DNA from: Sphagnum compactum
Lineage: Eukaryota; Bryophyta; Sphagnopsida; Sphagnales
Direction of reading: 5' to 3'
DNA: 64,000 nt
Assembly: GCA_965153455.1 (NCBI GenBank)
Contig: OZ234500.1
Span: 15,251,579 to 15,315,578 of the forward strand
Positions within the stretch are counted from its first letter, which is position 1. Each line of letters opens with the position of its first letter. The position numbers and the translations under genes are program-made. Below are positions 35,581 through 46,689 of the stretch, one piece after another. The notes under the pieces are model-generated. The model searched no databases. It was not told where the DNA came from and saw nothing but the letters and a program-made list of their open reading frames with translations.

Positions 35581-38079
35581 ATGGGAAGGGTTCCAAAGTC
35601 CCATTCCATTCATGTCCAAAACCCCATCAAGTCCCCTTTCTCAAACAAAGACTTGTTGTGGACATTCGGGATATGCCATGGAGGGCAAAATAAAGTGACC
35701 ATTCAATTTGCTTATGTTCCATATGCTTGCATCTCGGAGCATAAACTTTTTAAGCCAAACGGATGTCAAGCAACCAATTATCAAAAACCACCTCGGGAAT
35801 ACATGGTAAACATTTATGGCATTAACCTTTTTAATTTCTTTAATTCATATACCAAAGATGTAATCATTTATGTTTTGAAAGTTTTTTGGTCTAGGTATCA
35901 ATGTAAATATGGACCAGAAGACTATCGGGAAACCTCAACCCACACTCGATCTATTAAATGAGGATGCCTAACATCATTCTTAATCAAATGTCTATACACA
36001 CGACTTGATGTGGCTGAGATCACAATTTATTAGAAGGCTCATACATGAATTGATGGGTCATTCGCACATGGTGAGCATGACCCAGAATCCATTTCTCGTA
36101 TGTTTTGTTCTGCTCCACACATGTCACAAGCATTGAAGGACCACATATGGGCCCAACTAAGCTTAGGTTACACCACCAAACAAATATATGACAAACATAA
36201 AACAATTTGGTGGGAACGTGTGAATGCGGGTCAAAGCATGACACGAGATGATTTCATTCGGCTTCAAGACATTACATATTTGGATTGGAAACATAAGTAA
36301 AGGAGTTGGTGTTTACACACTAACCCTGCAATTTCAATTCGGTCTTAGGCTCTCCAACATCCGGAAGATGTGTTTTTTTTCCAAGATGTTGGTAAAATCA
36401 ACGGGACTCAACTCCCATTCACCATAGGTATTCAAACACCAACTCAATGTGAGTCCATGCTATCATATGGTCAGAATGGTGCCATTTCTATGGATGCCAC
36501 ATTTGGTACAAATGACATGAAATTCCATCTATTCACCTTGATGGGGTTTGATGATCATCGCACGGGTGTCCCTTTAGCTTGGATCATTACAAGTAAGCAA
36601 ACAGTTCAGGATTTGATCGAATGGTTAAAACCATTAAAAGAGAAGATGTTATCACACATGCCACATTAGAAACCATCATGTTGTACTAACCCCATCCACT
36701 CATGGAGATTTTATTGCATATGTGTCCTTATTAGGGTTGTATGGGGTATGGATAAGGTTCCCATCTACCTTTATTGTTGGCATGTTCTCAAAGCATGGCG
36801 CTTACGTGGTACTAAAAAAATCAAAGATGTGGAAGTGCAGGGTGGAATTCTCCAAGACCTTCATGATGTGATGTACATGTCCATCAATCATGGAGAAACA
36901 ATTGATGATTTCAAAGAGCGTGGGAGGGTTGTTGTGAGAGAAAGCCTTCATAAACATAGGCCTGGTGATGCATGGACAAATTATTTCTGGACTTATTACC
37001 ATCAGTTTGGTAAGTAATAATATTTATCATGGTTTAGTATTCAAAGTTATTTTGTATAATGTTATTCATCCTTATGTATTGTGTTTATGTTTGTAGAATT
37101 ATGGATGGTGGGTGTTCGAAGAGTGCCCCATTCCAACCAAGACACCCAAACGAGCATTGAATCATATCATGGTGCGTTGAAACGTTGGCTTGCTCTTGAC
37201 ACAAAAGGCTTTAGAGGGCGTAGGATTGACTGGTTGGTGTGGCGATTACCAACAACCATTGCACGCCATTACATGCAATTGGAGATGAAAAAAAACGGTT
37301 TCATAAAAAACAAGGTTATGGAGGCCATTATTACACGAAGTGTGGAAAAAACAGCCTTTATTCTACTCACCCATGTGTACCAACCAACCTTTGAGAATGA
37401 TGGAGCTTGGGGTGCACGAAGCCAACGCCTTCTCAATGTTATTTACACGATGAAATTCCCATTCACTGAAATATTTTGTTGCACATGTGAATGGGCATTG
37501 CGAGGGAACATGTGTAAACACCAAATTGTGGTCATTCTCACATGCACAGACATTTATCAAAAGGATATCATTTAGTACTGTGGAACATGGTATGGATCAC
37601 ATCGTGGAGGAGGTCACATGTTTGCGGACACATGACATATTCCTGATGATATGGAGTCCAATGATGATGATGAAGATGAACATCTTGAAGGTGATGATGG
37701 GATCATGGAATTTGATGGGCTCATGAACATGGAGCAAAATGATCTCCCTATGGGTGCCATTGTAGGGTCTAATGACACAATAAATTCATCAACCCCAATG
37801 GAAAGGGCTCTTGCACAATTGGTCATTAAAATGCAAGAGATCACAAATGAATGTAAAGAGGGCGATGTGACACTTTGTGAACATGCCACCTCACACATGA
37901 GAGTATTGGCATGTAATATTTGTAACATACGCCTCATAAAGGCAAATGCAATTTCACACCCAGGATTAGTGTTATGTTGCGTAGAAGATGGATTGGGAAA
38001 TAATGTTAAATGGCTCAAAGATTGGCATGAAACAATGTTCAATCACACAAATGTACGTACTAAACGATGTCACAAATAA
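35581..38079 (+). pseudogene. MULE transposase with SWIM zinc finger, decayed
   Basis: Starting from an ATG at 35581, homology can be followed with five or so stops and frameshifts. An N-terminal segment (VFWSRYQCKYGPEDYRET) is followed by the MULE nuclease core AISMDATFGTNDMKFHLFTL (first catalytic Asp in MDAT) and FDDHRTGVPLAWIITS. Next come a VWGMD...YLYCWHVLKAW segment and IESYHGALKRWL (candidate catalytic Glu). A SWIM finger near 37475-37530 has C-x-C-x8-C-x-H spacing (CTCEWALRGNMCKH). An acidic C-terminus ends at TAA 38079. One intron (37010-37096, GTAAGT...TGTAG) is still recognisable because joining its flanks restores the frame. The same domains occur in FAR1/FHY3 host factors, but the stops and surrounding repeats favour a dead transposase. 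Confidence 0.82.
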
Positions 38080-38289
38080 ATGTCTCAATTACTAATCAAG
38101 ATTGTTGCCATTGGCACTAAGAATTTTGTTTTAGAATCAATTTTGTATGGAGGAAACCATAGCCCAAATTCTTTGAACATGTATTCAACACACACATGAA
38201 GTTTAATATGGCACAAAGGTTATTATTGTTTCCAAGTAATAAGCACAAAAAGTGTGAAATGCAAAAACACAAGGATAATGATAATATTA

Positions 38290-38470
38290 GTGTTAATGCA
38301 AGTATTGTAACTAGGCCCCAAAATCCCAGTTGGTAAAAGTAAGTACAAGTGTAAGTATTGCAATTATGCCCCAAAATTCCAGTTGGTAAAGGTAAGTACG
38401 GGTGTAGGTATTGCAACAAAACCCCAAAATTCTAGTTGGTAGAGGTAAATATAAGTCCGGGTATTGCAAG
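38290..38470 (+). repeat. Tandem repeat, 53-bp period
   Basis: Copies of TATTG start at 38303, 38356, 38409 and 38462, exactly 53 bp apart. Each is preceded by CCCCAAAAT-CCAGTTGGTA and GTAAGTAC. The following 38490-38790 segment carries the same core inverted (ATGCAATACCCACAT, ATGCAATACTTGCAT), again spaced in repeated blocks. Confidence 0.85.
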
Positions 38471-41354
38471 TTTAAATGAGAAATCAAGCCTAAATGCAAT
38501 ACCCACATTTAAAAAAAAACCCATCTAAATGGTTTGGATACCTTTAAGTGAAGACTTAGCCCTAAACACAATATCCACATGCAAAGTAACTTTGAAATAA
38601 CCCAACCTTATATGCAATACTTGCATTCAAAGTCACTCCGAAAGTATGCATGTGGGGTTTAAGCCTATTTAAATGAAGATCCTACCCTAAATGCAATACT
38701 TGCATTTTGGGTCATTCCGAAAGTACGCATGTGGGGTTTAAGCCTCTTTAAATGAAGATCCTACCCTAAATGCAATACTTGCATTTTGGGTCACTCCAAA
38801 ATAATTAATTAATTTCAAAATAATATGCTTACAAAGGTGTGTATAGAGGTTAGGGTTGTTGATTAGGAGTTCCATGATTCTTACTTTGTTTCATGAACAT
38901 GAAAAAAGGTTGTATTGTTTGTGGAACAAATAGTACAATGATAATTGTGATCAAACTTATCTTGGTGTAGGAATTTTTCATGAAAAAGTTGAACTTGCAA
39001 TCTATAATGTGGAATAATTATCTTAAATCGTGATTTCAATAACTTATTAAAACAAAAATATACTTAAGTTAATCAATCAAATATCAAATTAATCAATTTG
39101 ATTTTTAGATCCAACTTTTTATTATCTAAGTAAATAGAGTTAAGCCAAATGATTAGTTAATTATTTTAAATAAATAAATGATTATTTAATTCTTGATGAT
39201 TAATCATTTAAATTATCTGAAATACTTGTCTATTAATTATTTAATTATATGACAAAATTTGTTGATAATTTATTAATTATCAGAAATATTTTATATTAAA
39301 TTAAGGGGAAATTTTTAGGGTTTAAACGTATGTGAAAAAATACGATTTCATTCTATATCTTCTTCAAAGAGATTGAAAAAATTAGGTTGGAGTTATCACA
39401 CAAAGGTAAGAAGCAAACTTTATGTGAAAACCCAACCCTAAATGCAATACAAAGTTTTGTCAAGATCAAAAAATAAAAAGTTCAAGCTTAAAATTTCTTC
39501 AAATATGTTCATATTTATTTATTTTCCCTTTTAAAGTTGTAAACTCATTTCAAAAAACATAAATATAAAGTCTTTAATTTAATAAGATTTTAAATTATGT
39601 TTAAAAAAAAATCAAAGCACATGATTTTCTACTTTTTTTTTTCTTTTTCACATAATAATAAAAATGATCTCTCCCATATATTAATCCTATGTTTGATTGA
39701 AATTTCATTTTATAATTTTCTGATATATAGTAAATAATTTCTTGATTGAAATGATCATATAGTGGGTCAAAAATATTTTATATTTTATACATATATAACA
39801 CAAGTCCTTATGTAAACTTTATTTTTTATGATGTATAATATTGATTTGAATATTGGTCCAAATATATTGTTATTTATAACACATATTATATAAATAATGA
39901 TATTATGGAATTATATTGTTGATTCATTTAAATACATAGAATATTTTCATATTTATTTAAAATAAATAAATTGATATATATATATATATACCTATGGTTA
40001 TGTATATTGCAATTATTTTTAATGAACTTTTTTTTAATGTGAATTAAAAATTCCAAAATATTAGTAGCTAGGTATGATTTTTTTTATAAACTCTTAGACG
40101 CCATGCTAGAGTTTGTGTGGATTTTAAAAGATTTGTGAAGGCCAAGTTGTTATGTAATGTTTTCGACACCTTCAAAAGATTGAAACATGATTCGACTATC
40201 CAAAAAACACAATAGTGTTCATAAAAAAACAACCAAGAATATATATCCTTGACAAATTACTAGCTTCAACAAAAGCTCATCGCCAAGGTTGTCAGATTGA
40301 CTAAAGTGTCGACATTGACCAAATTTAACAACCTAGCTTAAACATGAGTAATAGGTTAGTAAGTTATTTGTTAAGTAACCTAATTAACTACCTAATAGGC
40401 TACCTACGTAATATAGGCCTATTATGTAGTTTATTCATTAGTGTAGGCCTTCTAGGTTAATATCTTAGATGGTCTATGTAGGTATTGAAGGTGGTTGAGC
40501 TTAGTTTGTAAACATACTAGTTATATAGGTAGTTTACTAGCCTAGGCCACGTAAGCCTAATAAGCGTTTATGACAGTTTAATGTCTAATCCTTATTATAT
40601 TATAACATATTAAATGTGAACTAAAAAAATTTATTAAAAAGAAAATACATTTTTCCATATAATTGTTATAAGTATATACTATTGGAATATGATTCAAATT
40701 TAGAGTTTGGGAAACCATAAATTAATTAACATTTTTTTTACAAGTCCATAGTAAATAAAATAAATCTACGGTGCATTTTAGGGGGAATTTTATATGTAAA
40801 AAAATGTAATATATATTTAAAAAAAAAGTGAAAGAGACTAGCTTGGAGATATTAACAAATGGTAAGAGACATACTTTCTTTTGTGTTTTGTTACAAATTT
40901 TATTTAGTTATTAAAAAAATTAAGGCCAAATTTGTAATTGGTGTAAGTAAGTACGTGTGTGGATATTGCAAAATTATATGAAACCTGAACCCTGAATGCA
41001 ATAGCCATATTCAAGTTCATTTCAAAATAACCCATAGGTGAATAACGTAAAACCTACAATGAAAGGGCAACCTTAAATGCAATACCCACATGTAAGGTCA
41101 CTTTGAAATATCCAATATGTAGTTTGGGTGCGCCTTTGAATGAAAACCAAGGTCTAGATGCAATACCTACATGTAAGTTCATACTAAAATAATCCATAGG
41201 TGATTGAGGCAACCTTATGTGAAGACCCAACCTTAAATGCAATACCCACATGTGACGTCATTTCAAAATAACTAATAAGTGGTCTGGGTACCCAAAATAT
41301 GTCTTTTTATATACCTAAATTAATTATTATTCTGATTTAATTTTATGACAAAAT

Positions 41355-41620
41355 ACCATTTTTGCAATGAATGTAAAAACCAACAACTATTATCGGACCT
41401 ATATGCGGGTATTGTAAGGAATGTAAAAAACCAATGACTACTATGGGACCTATATGAAGGTATTGCAAGGAATGTAAAAAACCAGCAATTATTATGGGAC
41501 CCATATGCAGGTATTGCAATGAATGTAAAATGTTAGCGACTATTATGGGACCCATATGCGAGTATTGCAATGAATGTAAAATGCCGGTGATTATTATGGG
41601 ACCCATATGCGGGTATTGCA
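41355..41620 (+). repeat. Tandem repeat, 51-bp period, six units
   Basis: TATTG or its variant starts at 41410, 41461, 41512, 41563 and 41614, with a partial unit at ~41359. The unit contains GCAATGAATGTAAAA, TATTATGGGACC and CATATGCGGGTATTG. A period of 51 (17 codons) leaves frames open on both strands; these are not evidence of a gene. The core is shared with the 53-bp array at 38.3 kb. Confidence 0.9.
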
Positions 41621-42374
41621 TATTTGAAAATGGCCTTATGGAATTTATAATAGAAAATGATGTAGATATTATATGTGTAAAATGTGCGTATTGTTTTAAA
41701 AGTCTTTAGGTGATGTGAGTCCTATTGCATTAGATGTAAGTATTGCACAATGTTCATTTTGATCTTTGTAGACCCTAGACAAATTAATGTTACCTATTCA
41801 TATGGGCCTATTTAAGGTTTGATTCTTACATCTCAAGTACTAAGAAAATTATGACAAAAAAGACATATATGATTAGCCATATACTAAGTGTGACTACAAA
41901 ATAATATTATATTGATAAAAGATGTACAAAAATGGGTGGATGAAAAATTACAAAAAAACGCAATGAAAAAAAAAGGTTCTCTATAACATATCAAACGACC
42001 AAAGTTCAAAAATTGGGTAGTCCAAAAAATAAAAAAGGCTGAAAAACCTAGCTAGCTATATAAAGTGAAATCCTAAACCATATCGGTATCTACAATCCTG
42101 TGCTTAGCTCAGTAAACAGCTGTTGCATTTGGAGTCTTTGCTGCATGACGAGCAGTGTAGAAATGGCGGTGTTGCATCTCAACTTGAACTGCATTTGCAA
42201 CAAACTCTTCCTTTGTTTTGTCCTGCACCTTATAAACACCCAGAAACCACCAAATTAAACCCTAACACACCTTGGATGAAATAAAATTGTAAAAAAATAA
42301 TAAAAATTGATTATTATTATTTTTTACCTTCCATGAATCATTCTAGATTCATGAAAATCCAATACATTTATCAA

Positions 42375-42975
42375 TTATTTTGCCTGATTTGTGTTACTGG
42401 ACTCTCGATCCCAATTTTTGACATCCCATGCCATCTTCAATTGTTGTGCATATACACAACGGGTGGATCGAATCATCTCTTGTAAATCTTCATCCTTCTC
42501 CATTCGTGATGTTGCGTATTGAGGCACATTGCCCACGCCCCAGGCATTGAGACCCAACACCTGCAACAGTTACTCTGAAGCTAATGTGACCAAAACTGGT
42601 TTTGGGAATGGTGGACATTGTTTTGTAACAACTACCAGGTTATCCCACTCGTGTGGTGCTTTGGCACGAGCACGATTAACAACCTTTTAATCATTCCGCC
42701 TTTGCACGACCATGGCATTTCTCACGATGTGAACATTCATTTTAGCATGGTCTTGATGTCGAAGACCTCCCTCAAAAGTTGAAGGCCTCCTAGGTTTGGC
42801 CTTTTTTGCCACCAAGCCATGCACCTCCTTCAAATGCTTAGTCAACAACCATTTGGCACAATATGCGACAATGCAAGTGCCAACTTTACACTTTCATTTC
42901 GACCCAACCTTCGTCCATTCTTTGTCCTTCCGAGCCAAATTAGGTGGACAAGGGGGTGTCGGTGGCTGAGAATCG
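42375..42975 (-). pseudogene. C2H2 zinc-finger protein, decayed
   Basis: One minus-strand frame with three internal stops encodes a perfect C2H2 finger: CKVGTC, 12 residues, then HLKEVH (C-x4-C-x12-H-x4-H). It is followed by a basic linker (AKPRRPSTFEGG), LRHQDHAKMNVHIV, and then a conserved-looking block VLGLNAWGVGNVPQ. I do not know a named family for the downstream block. Transcription would converge on the MULE transposase. It may be the second gene of that transposon or a fragment of a host zinc-finger gene. It is not functional as it stands. Confidence 0.6.
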
Positions 42976-43000
42976 GAGGTTACATCTAGTATAGATTATA

Positions 43001-44498
43001 AATCTTCATTGCTAGTACTTTGTTACAAAATTCCAAAGCTTCGGATTATAAGTAACAACTTACATAATTTATATATTGGTTCATGGTCCGCTATTTTCAC
43101 TTTTCACTTTGAAAATTTGCAATTGTACTTGAAGAATTTGACTCACAACTCATTTGAACTACAACCCATTAATTATGGCCATTGATGACGTTATACCCTT
43201 AATTTTTTTGTTGTAAAATTTGCAAAAGATATGGTGTGATAATGTCCTGATTTTGAGTCAATTGATTAGGCAAATGATTTTGAAAGGTTTTAAGACTTGC
43301 TTATCGTTTCATTCTACATGTTTAAATTTCTAGTTTTCATGAGGTCATAACATATCAATAGGCACTCAAGGAAAGTCACAACAAAAAGAGTCAAAGAAGA
43401 TTACAAAATCTAACCCAAATTTGGGTTTTCAAAAACTCTTTAAATTGGTATTGCACATTCAATGTTACACACACTAACCATGGCATTGCCAATGCCTTCA
43501 ATGGGTTGATGATTTCTAGAAAAATTCATGTAATGTAACAACCACCTTTGATGTAGGGGATGCATGAAAATGGAGACAAAACTGTGACTAGGAAATTATT
43601 TCGGGTTTAATTTTCTATACGTTCATAATATCTTAGTTTATAATCATCATAAATGTAAGGATTTAAATAGTGGATCCTGGGTAAAATCATGTTGCATCCA
43701 TTACAAGATAATTACATACAATAGCCCAACCGACGAGTTCAATTGCTACTTTTAGAACATTTGAAGCACAAATTCTAAACAACCACAATTGGAAGAAATT
43801 GAAGGTTCTAGAAGCCTCATTTCAAATAAATAAATAAATACATTTAAAAAAGAAGAAGACAAAAGAAACCAGATGGTGGGTGGGGAGAAAATAAAGTTCC
43901 CGGAAAAAAAACAGAGATCAGGGGGAAAAAAAAAACTGGGTGGTGGGTGGGGAGAAACTTACTCTGGGGCATTTACCTAACCAACGTTTGGATCCGGCTT
44001 TACCTATAGTTCGATTATTAGCATCAACGTGACCCCACTTGGCCAGTTGCAAAAAAGAAACTGATTTCAGGGCTGAGAAAGGGGCTGAGAAATGGCAAAG
44101 AAAAAAAAGTCAACCTGGGATGGCACAGGGATAGAAAACAGATTCCTATCAGTGCACCATCCATCCACGTTGGTGCACTGGTGTGGGTGCTAGTTCACTC
44201 TAGCCAACTAAGTCTAGCCTTGCAATTTGCAAATTGTGGGCTTTACCTGTTGTAATGCTACCGTAACATACCTAGATCACTAGTCATAGGAGGGGGAAGG
44301 TTCTGGCCAGAGCTGACCATTTGGTATGTGACAGGCATGTGTACAACCCTACATGGCTCAGCTCATGTGGTTGCACTGGCAACCACAATCATGATAATAC
44401 CCATCCGCATGTCCCTCCAATTTTTGAATCCCCAGATAGATCTCAAGTCTCTCATGTGAATTGAGGTGGAGTTACAGTGGGATCATGAATTGTCCGCC
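43001..44498. other. Upstream region of the desiccation gene
   Basis: No gene. It becomes less AT-rich from about 43850 on. An ACGTG core of the ABA-response element type occurs at 44027-44031 (CAACGTGAC), ~600 bp before the start codon. A GGTATTGCAC copy of the MULE-region motif is at 43446. Confidence 0.45.
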
Positions 44499-44507
44499 TA
44501 TATAATA
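44499..44507 (+). promoter_or_regulatory. TATA box of the desiccation-related gene
   Basis: CTATATAATAAGC lies 127-135 bases before the first in-frame ATG. The spacing leaves room for a transcription start near 44530 and a ~100-base leader. Confidence 0.6.
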
Positions 44508-44629
44508 AGCACTACTCACTCAAAAATTGGATCCAGAAGTGAGTTCAGATCAGTATAGTGTACTACTACTTGTCTATGCTCTTGATTTAACTCCGGTCCA
44601 GAGCCAACAATATTCTTCTCTTTCAGTTG

Positions 44630-44659
44630 ATGCATGCACAATATGGCCTTTCACAATAG
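44630..44659 (+). other. Overlapping upstream ORF (9 aa)
   Basis: An ATG four bases before the main ATG opens a 9-codon frame ending TAG at 44657-44659, out of frame with the main reading frame. If used, it would reduce initiation at 44634 and favour the second in-frame ATG at 44643. Confidence 0.35.
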
Positions 44660-46689
44660 TAGATCGACATTGGGTGTTTTGTTTACAACTCTTATGTTGT
44701 TTGGAGTACTCGTTGCAGTTTGTATACCCAGCTGCACAGCACAGGCCAACTTCACCACGAGCGACTATGAAAACATTCAGGTTCCTCTCAACTTAGAGTA
44801 TCTTGAGGCCGAGTACTTCCTGTGGGCTGCCTACGGCTATGGATTGGACAAGCTTGCTCCTTACTTGCCTGAGGGAGGTCCTGAACCTATTGGAGTACAG
44901 AAAGCCAATCTTGATAACCTCACCACAGACATCGTTGCCCAGTTAGGTCTTCAGGAAATCGGCCACTTAACGTAAGTATACACTTCAATTCCCCCTCCCC
45001 CACACCTTAGTTTGCTTGCATCATGAGCTTTGCTCTTCCCTTAGGGTGTTGAGTTTAAATGGGGTTCTGCATGTTTGCAAGCTTTTGTTTTTGAAATTGT
45101 GAAGAAAACCATTGAGGCAAAAGGCGGGCTTGAAAGTTGATATCTAATGCAAAGTTCTTGAATCTCTATGAATTTCATGGGATTTTTTGTAGCTCGAATT
45201 TTCATGTGATTTTGTTACTGCGGAAATCATGGTGATTGCAGATCTAGTATGATCCATGTATTATAGAAAGCTCTCAGGACTATTGTTAAGGAATTGTGAC
45301 CAATTTGTGGGACTTTGGTGGTGGCCCGGTTGTGGTTTGGAATTCATGTGGACAGTGCTCTCCAGAAAGCACTGGGAAGCTATTACTTCCCACGTGTGCA
45401 GCTCAATTTGAGCGCTGCAAACTGGGCGCATATCATCGATAACGCATTCGGCAAGAAGCTGAATCCGCCTTTCAATCCTTACAACAACAGCTTGAACTAC
45501 CTGATTTCCATCTACACCATCCCCTACGTGGGCTTGACTGGTTACGTGGGAACGATTCCTCTCTTGCAAGGGGTCGGTGCCAAAACGGTAAGTCCAGTGC
45601 CCACTCACGCCCCTAGTTCCACTAGCTACTCTCCTCTGTTTTTTCCATCCAACAACTTTTTCCATCCAAAAACTACCTGCCACTTTTTCCATCCAGAAAC
45701 TTCCTACCACTTTTTCATCCAAAAACTACCTGTCATTTTTCATCCAAAATCTACCTAGTACCACTTTTTCATCCAAAAACTACCTACCGTTCATTCCTCA
45801 AAACTGGTACCTAATGCCTACCTACCTACCTCAAAACCGGCCTTGCTTTCAGACCTGGGGGACAGGTACCTCAAATCCTGGAAGGTTCTGTAGATACCTT
45901 CCACTCAGCCCCTCCTGCCCACTTGGGTAACTCAAAAGTGGCCTACGTGGGCCTGGGGATGGGTACACCTCAAAAGTGTAGTGGCCCTACTGGGTCTGGG
46001 GACAAGTACCTCAAAAAGACTTGAAAGATAGGCCCTTAGACTCCTGTATTTTTGTCTCCCTTTACTAGGTCCTTAAGGTTTAAAGATAGGCCCTTATCCG
46101 GTCCTTGCCTGTAAATGGTGCATCCTGCCTGGTTGTTGTGGAACTGCGCATGTAGCGACACCACTGTTAATTAAGGTGTGCCATTACAGGCAGGAACTGG
46201 CCACTAGACAATCGATTATTAGACGTAACCAATGAGAGAGTGACACGTCAGATGAATTCATTGAAAAATTGGTTTATAAGTGTGAAAACGTTGTGGATGG
46301 ATGGGTGGGTGACACAGTTGGTGGCTGGATTGTTGGGTGTGGAGGGAGGCCAAGACGCCGTAATCCGCACTCTCCTGTACACAGTGAAGGATGAATTAGT
46401 GCCACCATACAACTACACGGTTGCGCAGTTTACGGACAATATCTCATCCTTGAGAAACAATCTCAGCCATGCTTTTGTGGACAAAGGTTTGGAGGTGCCA
46501 AAATCGGAGGGTGCAGATGGACTAGTGACTGGCAACATCTTGTCTGCCAATAACTACTCGGTCTCGTATGCGCGCACAGCGCAACAAGTGTTGGAGACTG
46601 TATATGGCACGGGTAACGCCTCAATCCCCGGTGGGTTTTACCCCAAGGGTGGAAATGGCACTATTGCCTTGGGCTACCTAAAATCATGA
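44634..46689 (+). CDS. Desiccation-related protein, PCC13-62 type
   Basis: Three exons: 44634-44971, 45356-45587 and 46318-46689, with GT-AG introns of 384 and 730 bp. The joined frame gives 313 residues, the length I recall for Craterostigma PCC13-62. Residues ~10-37 form a signal peptide (hydrophobic LFTTLMLFGVLVAVCI, cleavage near CTAQA), so the protein is probably secreted or vacuolar. The ferritin-like core follows: LEYLEAEYFLWAAYG and LQEIGHLT in exon 1, LNPPFNPYNNSLNYL and IPYVGLTGYVG in exon 2, and LLGVEGGQDAVIRTLLY, YSVSYARTAQQVL and IPGGFYPKG in exon 3. The Glu and His positions expected of the fold are present. Family members accumulate during drying in resurrection plants; the biochemical role is unknown. 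It appears intact. Start choice is between 44634 and 44643. Confidence 0.93.
45636..45790 (+). repeat. Degenerate ~27-bp tandem repeat in intron 2
   Basis: Five or six units of CCACTTTTTCATCCAAAAACTACCT with variation. The rest of intron 2 repeats GGTACCTCAAA-type strings. No coding content. Confidence 0.75.

Larger units (their letters stand above)
34130..43000. mobile_element. MULE-like transposon region with convergent pseudogenes
   Basis: The region holds a decayed MULE transposase on the plus strand (35581-38079) and a C2H2 zinc-finger pseudogene on the minus strand (42375-42975). Before, between and around them are many copies of a GGGTATTGCA-type motif in both orientations (35180-35500, 38290-38790, 39430, 40960-41750, one at 43446). 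Convergent genes with a nuclease and an accessory protein recall MuDR of maize. I could not define terminal inverted repeats or a 9-bp target duplication, so the outer limits are approximate and more than one element may be involved. Confidence 0.5.

Noticed and set aside
36100-36300. FAR1/FHY3-type host transcription factor instead of a transposase at 35.6-38.1 kb
   Set aside because: Many stops and frameshifts and the flanking repeat arrays fit a dead MULE better than a maintained host gene.
41343-41709. Open frames on both strands with a repeated 17-residue peptide, including a Cys-rich plus-strand version
   Set aside because: The 51-bp tandem period is a multiple of three, so open frames on both strands are expected by structure alone.
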